17,539 bases of DNA from Clostridia bacterium (lineage in GTDB: Bacteria; Bacillota; Clostridia; Christensenellales; Aristaeellaceae): the NCBI GenBank assembly GCA_016295665.1, contig JAEDKS010000032.1, positions 1-17,539 on the forward strand. The letters run 5' to 3'. The translations under genes and the position numbers were made by a program. The notes under the pieces are model-generated. The model searched no databases and was not told the DNA's origin. It worked only from the letters and a program-made list of their open reading frames with translations. Below are positions 14,108 through 17,539 of the stretch, piece after piece (position 1 is the first letter of the stretch; every line of letters starts with the position of its first letter).

Positions 14108-14533
14108 TTGTTTGATGGTGTCTGCGATGTCCTTTTCAATCAGCGGACGCATGCTGTCCCTGTATCCGGACAGATCGGCATTCCGAAGGGCGGACAGGAT
14201 TCGGGGAACATGCTGCGGTCTGGCTGTGCCGACCCACACAAGCGCCTTCACGCACTGTCTGGCGGTGATCGGCTTTTCATCCGTGATGTGCGCGAGAAAA
14301 TCGGGCAGAAGCGCGTCAAACCGGTTGGCCCTGTCCCAGCGGGCATTTGCCGCAAGAATCATCAGTGCCCGGTTCCGCACCAGGGATTTGGGATGGTCGA
14401 GCAGCGATGCGAAAGCATCAAAATCCCCGTACCATTGATCTGTTTCCTGACTCTCGGACACGATCCGGTTTGCCAGCGCGCAGGCATACTGGTCGTCCCT
14501 TGCGGTCAGCCCGGCGATGATGCTTTCCTCCAT
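14090..14533 (-). CDS. Small HEAT-like helical-repeat protein
   Basis: A 147-residue, mostly helical protein. Segments such as FASLLDHPKSLVRNRALMILAANARWD and ITDEKPITARQCVKALVWVG look like HEAT-type repeats, and the C-terminal YRDSMRPLIEKDI fits the same pattern. I recall short clostridial proteins with ANAKWD, HITDEKPITARQC and DSMRPLI, all of unknown function. HEAT repeats usually bind proteins or nucleic acids, and some helical-repeat proteins (AlkC/AlkD) act on alkylated DNA, but I see no reason to assign that. The gene follows uvrC on the same strand after a 40-base gap, with GGAGAAGG before the ATG, so it is probably co-transcribed with uvrC. Its stop lies within a hairpin shared with the MATE gene. 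Confidence 0.8.
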   Translation of the reverse strand: MEESIIAGLTARDDQYACALANRIVSESQETDQWYGDFDAFASLLDHPKSLVRNRALMILAANARWDRANRFDALLPDFLAHITDEKPITARQCVKALVWVGTARPQHVPRILSALRNADLSGYRDSMRPLIEKDIADTIKQLTTPD

Positions 14534-14573
14534 CGCGTTTCCTTCTCCTTCCGCCTGTTTGCGCTCCGCCAGG

Positions 14574-16475
14574 TCAGTCCGGGATGCCCCGGCCCGCCTC
14601 CGGCTTTTTCGTCCGGGCCCACTGCAGCACGGCCTCCGCAGCGGATCGGGTCATGCCGTCCACCGCCATCAGCTCCTCCAGGGTGGCGGCGCGGATGGCC
14701 TTCAGGGACTGGAAGCGGTGCAGCAGCGCCTTTCGGCGCTTGGGGCCGATGCCGGGAATCTCCTCCAGCTGGCTGTGGGTGAAGGCCTTGCCCCGGAGCG
14801 CCCGGTGGTGGGTGATGGCGCAGCGGTGCGCCTCGTCGCGGACGCGCTGAATCAGCTGCAGCTCCGGGGTGCGGTGATCCAGCAGGATGGGCTCCTCCCG
14901 GTCGGGAAGGTAGATCTCCTCCTGCTTCTTTGCCAGACCGAACATGGCGACCTCCGCGCCCATGTCCAGCAGCGCCTGACGGGCAAAGCGGAGCTGCTGG
15001 GGGCCGCCGTCGATCAGCACCAGGTCGGGCAGGTCGGAGAACTTGCCGCCGATGGGGGACAACCCGGCTGCCTCCCGCTCCTTCCTCTCCGCGAGACCAT
15101 GGGCGAAGCGGCGTCCCAGCACCTCGTTCAGCGAGGCGAAGTCGTTGGCACCCTCCACGGTCTTGATGCGGAACTGGCGGTACTCCTTCTTCGCGGGCTC
15201 GCCGTCGATGAACACCACCATGCTGCCCACGCTGAGCACGCCCTGGGTGTTGGAGATGTCGTAGCCCTCGATGCGCCGGGGATAGTGATCCAGCCCGAGG
15301 GCCTTCCCCAGTCCGGCGGCGGCACCGGAGGTGCGCTCCTCCCGGATGGCGGCATGGGCGTTGCGCTTCTCCAGCGCATCGGCGGCGTTCTTGGCGGCGA
15401 GCAGCACCAGATCGTGCTTCTCCCCGCGCTTGGGTGTCGTCAGGGTCACGGCGGCGTTCTTCATCTGCCGCAGCCACTGCTCCAGCTGCTCTCGGCTGCC
15501 CTCGGGCAGCGCCTGTACCAGCACGTTCCGGGGGATCAGGTTGCCGTCCTCGTAGTACTGGGTCAGGAAGGAGGCCAGCACCTCACCGGGCTCCTCCGCG
15601 CCCTCCCGGGGCAGGGTGAAGTGATCGCCGCCCAGCATCCTGCCGCCTCGGACGTACACTACCTGCACCATGGCGTCCAGCCCATCCTGCGCCAGGGCGA
15701 TGATGTCCTGCTCGCTCTGGTCGGTGCGGATGGCGATCTGCCGCTGCATCAGCCCCTCCACGTCCCGGATTTTGTCCCGGAGGGCGGCGGCCTTCTCATA
15801 CTGCATCTTTCCGGCAGCTTCCATCATGTCCCGCCGCAGCTTGCTGATGACCTGCTCGTAGTCGCCATTCAGAAAGGACAGCACCCCGTCCATCATGTCC
15901 CAGTAGGCTTCCTCAGTACACTTCCCCGCGCAGGGGGCCATGCACTTGCCGATGTCGTAGTTGATGCAGGGACGCCCCGGCTTCTTCAGCGGCAGGGTCT
16001 GGCGGCAGGTGCGCAGCGGAAACACGTCCCGCACCGCGTCGATGACCTGCTTGACCGCGGTGGCGCCGATGTAGGGCCCGAAGTACCGGGCACCGTCCTT
16101 CTCCATGCGCCGCGCCAGCGTCAGCCGGGGGAAGGGCTCCTTCAGATTTACCCGCAGGTAGGGATAGTGCTTGTCGTCCTTGAGCAGAATATTGTAATAG
16201 GGCTTGTGGCTCTTGATGAGGTTGCACTCCAGGCACAGCGCCTCCAGGTTGGACTCGCACAGCAGGATGTCGAAGTCCGCGATGTGGGAGATCATGGCGG
16301 CAACCTTGGGGGTGTGGCTGGTGTCGCGGAAATAGGAGCGGACGCGGTTCTTCAGATTCACGGCCTTGCCCACATAGATGATGGTGCCCTCCGCGTCCTT
16401 CATCAGATAGCACCCGGGGCTCTCGGGCAGCTTGGCAATTTTCAGGTCAAGGTTTTCTCCCCAGGAACGGGCCAT
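14574..16475 (-). CDS. uvrC: Excinuclease ABC subunit C
   Basis: The 633-residue UvrC is complete. It has the GIY-YIG nuclease domain (PGCYLMKDAEGTIIYVGKAVNLKNRV, about 20-45, with LECNLIK at 82-88), which makes the 3' cut. Cys157, Cys170, Cys178 and Cys182 match the four-cysteine site reported to hold an iron-sulfur cluster in UvrC. The UVR domain that contacts UvrB is KMQYEKAAALRDKI (223-236). The RNase H-like nuclease has Asp406 (EGYDISNTQG), Asp489 (LVLIDGGPQQL) and His550 (RDEAHRCAITHH), and makes the 5' cut. A (HhH)2 DNA-binding domain closes the protein (LEEIPGIGPKRRKALL, about 570-618). I chose the ATG at 16475 because AGGAGGTG precedes it by six bases; a TTG at 16499 would precede that site. 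An extended -10 promoter lies upstream. Confidence 0.97.
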   Translation of the reverse strand: MARSWGENLDLKIAKLPESPGCYLMKDAEGTIIYVGKAVNLKNRVRSYFRDTSHTPKVAAMISHIADFDILLCESNLEALCLECNLIKSHKPYYNILLKDDKHYPYLRVNLKEPFPRLTLARRMEKDGARYFGPYIGATAVKQVIDAVRDVFPLRTCRQTLPLKKPGRPCINYDIGKCMAPCAGKCTEEAYWDMMDGVLSFLNGDYEQVISKLRRDMMEAAGKMQYEKAAALRDKIRDVEGLMQRQIAIRTDQSEQDIIALAQDGLDAMVQVVYVRGGRMLGGDHFTLPREGAEEPGEVLASFLTQYYEDGNLIPRNVLVQALPEGSREQLEQWLRQMKNAAVTLTTPKRGEKHDLVLLAAKNAADALEKRNAHAAIREERTSGAAAGLGKALGLDHYPRRIEGYDISNTQGVLSVGSMVVFIDGEPAKKEYRQFRIKTVEGANDFASLNEVLGRRFAHGLAERKEREAAGLSPIGGKFSDLPDLVLIDGGPQQLRFARQALLDMGAEVAMFGLAKKQEEIYLPDREEPILLDHRTPELQLIQRVRDEAHRCAITHHRALRGKAFTHSQLEEIPGIGPKRRKALLHRFQSLKAIRAATLEELMAVDGMTRSAAEAVLQWARTKKPEAGRGIPD

Positions 16476-16504
16476 GCGGCACACCTCCTCTTTCCTCAAG
16501 CGTT

Positions 16505-16533
16505 AGTATAGCAAAAGCGGCACGGAAATTCAA
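16505..16533 (-). promoter_or_regulatory. Promoter for uvrC
   Basis: On the minus strand TTGAAT (16528-16533), a 17-base spacer and TATACT (16505-16510), with TGC making an extended -10. It is 29 bases from the ATG. I see no SOS box matching either the LexA consensus of Bacillus or of E. coli overlapping it. Confidence 0.75.
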
Positions 16534-16673
16534 TGCGTTTTCCGGGGAATGCGGCTTTCGTTCACAGCCTCGTGACGCACCCTTCATTTTGATTTCATAA
16601 ACCCGGCTTACCATGGCAGCATCATCCATGATCGTCCGGCGGCGCGCCGGGCAGCGGAAAGGAGCGATGAAGC

Positions 16674-17366
16674 ATGAGTGATCTTCCCCGCAAGCATAGG
16701 CCGGTCTATGACGGCGACCTCCGGCGGTTCTCCCTGCGGGTGCCGCCGGTGATCCGGGAATGCAGCGGCATTGTGGTCTTTGGACGGCGCATCAAGTCCG
16801 TGGTGTTCACCACCGATCTGTGCATCGTCCGGAACATCGACGCGGATGCGGTGCTGGCGGTCTATCCCTTCACACCGCAGCCCATCATCACCCAGGCGCT
16901 GATGATGGCGGCGGATATCCCCGTGCTGGCGGGGGTGGGCGGCGGGCTGACCACCGGGCAGCGGGTGGTGCATCTGGCGACCAACGCGGAGATGCAGGGC
17001 GTTTCGGGCGTGGTGATGAACGCGCCCACCGACAACGAAACGCTGCACAAGGTGGCCTCGCTGGTGGATGTGCCCGCCATCATCACCGTAGTCAACGACC
17101 AGGACGACTATCTGGCCCGGGTGGCGGCGGGGGCCTCCATCTTCAACGTGGCGGCGGCGGGCCGGACGCCGGAGATCGTGCGGGACATCCGCCGGGTACT
17201 GCCGGACTTCCCGATCATTGCCACCGGCGGCCCCACGGACGAGAGCATCCGGGCGACCATCGAGGCCGGCGCCAACGCCATCTCCTGGACGCCGCCCGCC
17301 ACCTCGGAGCTGTTCAAGTACTCCATGGCGGCCTACCGGGAGAACAAGCCGCATCCGAAGGAATAG
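16674..17366 (+). CDS. Conserved TIM-barrel-like protein of unknown function
   Basis: The 230-residue protein has alternating beta-alpha units typical of a ribulose-phosphate-binding barrel: SIVVFGRR-like SGIVVFGRRIKSVVF, DADAVLAVYPF, IPVLAGVGGGLTTGQ (82-96), VSGVVMNAPT, VPAIITVV, GASIFNVAAAG and PIIATGGPTDESI (180-192), then GANAISWTPP. The GGPTDES loop looks like a phosphate-binding turn at a barrel C-terminal end. Close relatives are widespread in Clostridia as I recall and are often labelled 'hydrolase', for which I see no catalytic motif. Substrate and pathway are unknown. The ATG at 16674 has AAAGGAG nine bases upstream. The gene diverges from uvrC across a 198-base gap. I found no convincing plus-strand promoter there; a GTGACG-17-TCATAA pair at 16572-16600 is weak. 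Confidence 0.8.
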   Translation: MSDLPRKHRPVYDGDLRRFSLRVPPVIRECSGIVVFGRRIKSVVFTTDLCIVRNIDADAVLAVYPFTPQPIITQALMMAADIPVLAGVGGGLTTGQRVVHLATNAEMQGVSGVVMNAPTDNETLHKVASLVDVPAIITVVNDQDDYLARVAAGASIFNVAAAGRTPEIVRDIRRVLPDFPIIATGGPTDESIRATIEAGANAISWTPPATSELFKYSMAAYRENKPHPKE

Positions 17367-17377
17367 GCACGGACGGG

Positions 17378-17421
17378 CGCAAAGAGCCGCGCACAGGACG
17401 AACCTGCGGCGGCTCTTTGCG
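17378..17421. terminator. Bidirectional hairpin between convergent genes
   Basis: CGCAAAGAGCCGC (17378-17390) and GCGGCTCTTTGCG (17409-17421) form a perfect 13-bp stem, with an inner CAGG/CCTG pair. No long T run follows on either strand, but its place between two convergent stops (17366 and 17448) supports a terminator role. Confidence 0.65.
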
Positions 17422-17447
17422 TATGCGGCGCTTGTGTCCAGCGGAGG

Positions 17448-17539
17448 TCAGTTGCCCGTGAACAGCCTGAAGCCCAGCACCACGACACCCAGCAGCACGA
17501 GCACGACGCCGGTGGCGCGGTTGAGGGTCTTGTTGGAAG
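17448..17539 (-). CDS. C-terminal end of a membrane protein, probably LysE/RhtB-type exporter (5' end outside the window)
   Basis: The minus strand is open from the window edge to a TGA at 17448-17450, giving 29 residues: SNKTLNRATG, then the hydrophobic VVLVLLGVVVLGF, then RLFTGN. A short polar turn followed by a glycine-containing final helix is the usual end of LysE-family amino acid exporters, whose last segment often reads LNR-xxGxxLxxxGxxLL. With so little sequence this is only a likely assignment; another small transporter family is possible. It is convergent with the TIM-barrel gene and separated from it by a hairpin. Confidence 0.55.
   Translation of the reverse strand, partial: SNKTLNRATGVVLVLLGVVVLGFRLFTGN

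Overview
The window looks like chromosomal core and near-core sequence from a GC-rich member of the Clostridia (Firmicutes). I infer this from strong G/C third positions, Gram-positive-type AGGAGG ribosome binding sites, sigma-A-like promoters and several protein families common in anaerobic gut clostridia: a 2-hydroxyacyl-CoA dehydratase activase-like protein, a stand-alone LUD protein, a single M16 protein, a small HEAT-like protein and a TIM-barrel protein of unknown function. I cannot name a genus.

Layout. Positions 1-1017 hold the 3' part of the activase-like gene. Then come azlC-azlD (overlapping start and stop), a GT4 glycosyltransferase with its own promoter, and a convergent AraC-type regulator. 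The 3' ends of the last two genes overlap. The regulator is transcribed away from a strong promoter that stands back to back with the promoter of a small cysteine-rich protein, which has its own terminator. From 5043 to 11623 six genes run in one direction with short gaps: GH8 exo-oligoxylanase, LUD protein, degenerate M16 protein, degenerate FHA membrane protein, SEDS glycosyltransferase and class B PBP. The last three form a compact cell-wall synthesis cluster. Next are yebC and a MATE transporter, each with a promoter and a hairpin downstream. On the minus strand follow a small HEAT-like gene and uvrC. A TIM-barrel protein runs on plus, and the window ends in the 3' tail of a minus-strand membrane protein, probably LysE-like.

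How the genes fit together. The SEDS protein and the PBP should work as a glycosyltransferase/transpeptidase pair that polymerises and crosslinks peptidoglycan, with the FHA-like membrane protein as a likely partner. The AraC regulator and GH8 enzyme suggest use of imported xylo-oligosaccharides, though no sugar transporter is in view. AzlCD exports branched-chain amino acids, UvrC does nucleotide excision repair, and YebC is a translation/regulatory factor.

No intergenic stretch exceeds 300 bases. I saw no CRISPR array, tRNA, rRNA, insertion sequence or phage gene. I did not find a clear new multi-gene system. The best leads are the overlapping tails of the glycosyltransferase and AraC genes, the M16 protein with replaced catalytic residues, the degenerate FHA protein with a duplicated nine-residue motif, and the 72-residue protein with a radical-SAM-like cysteine signature.
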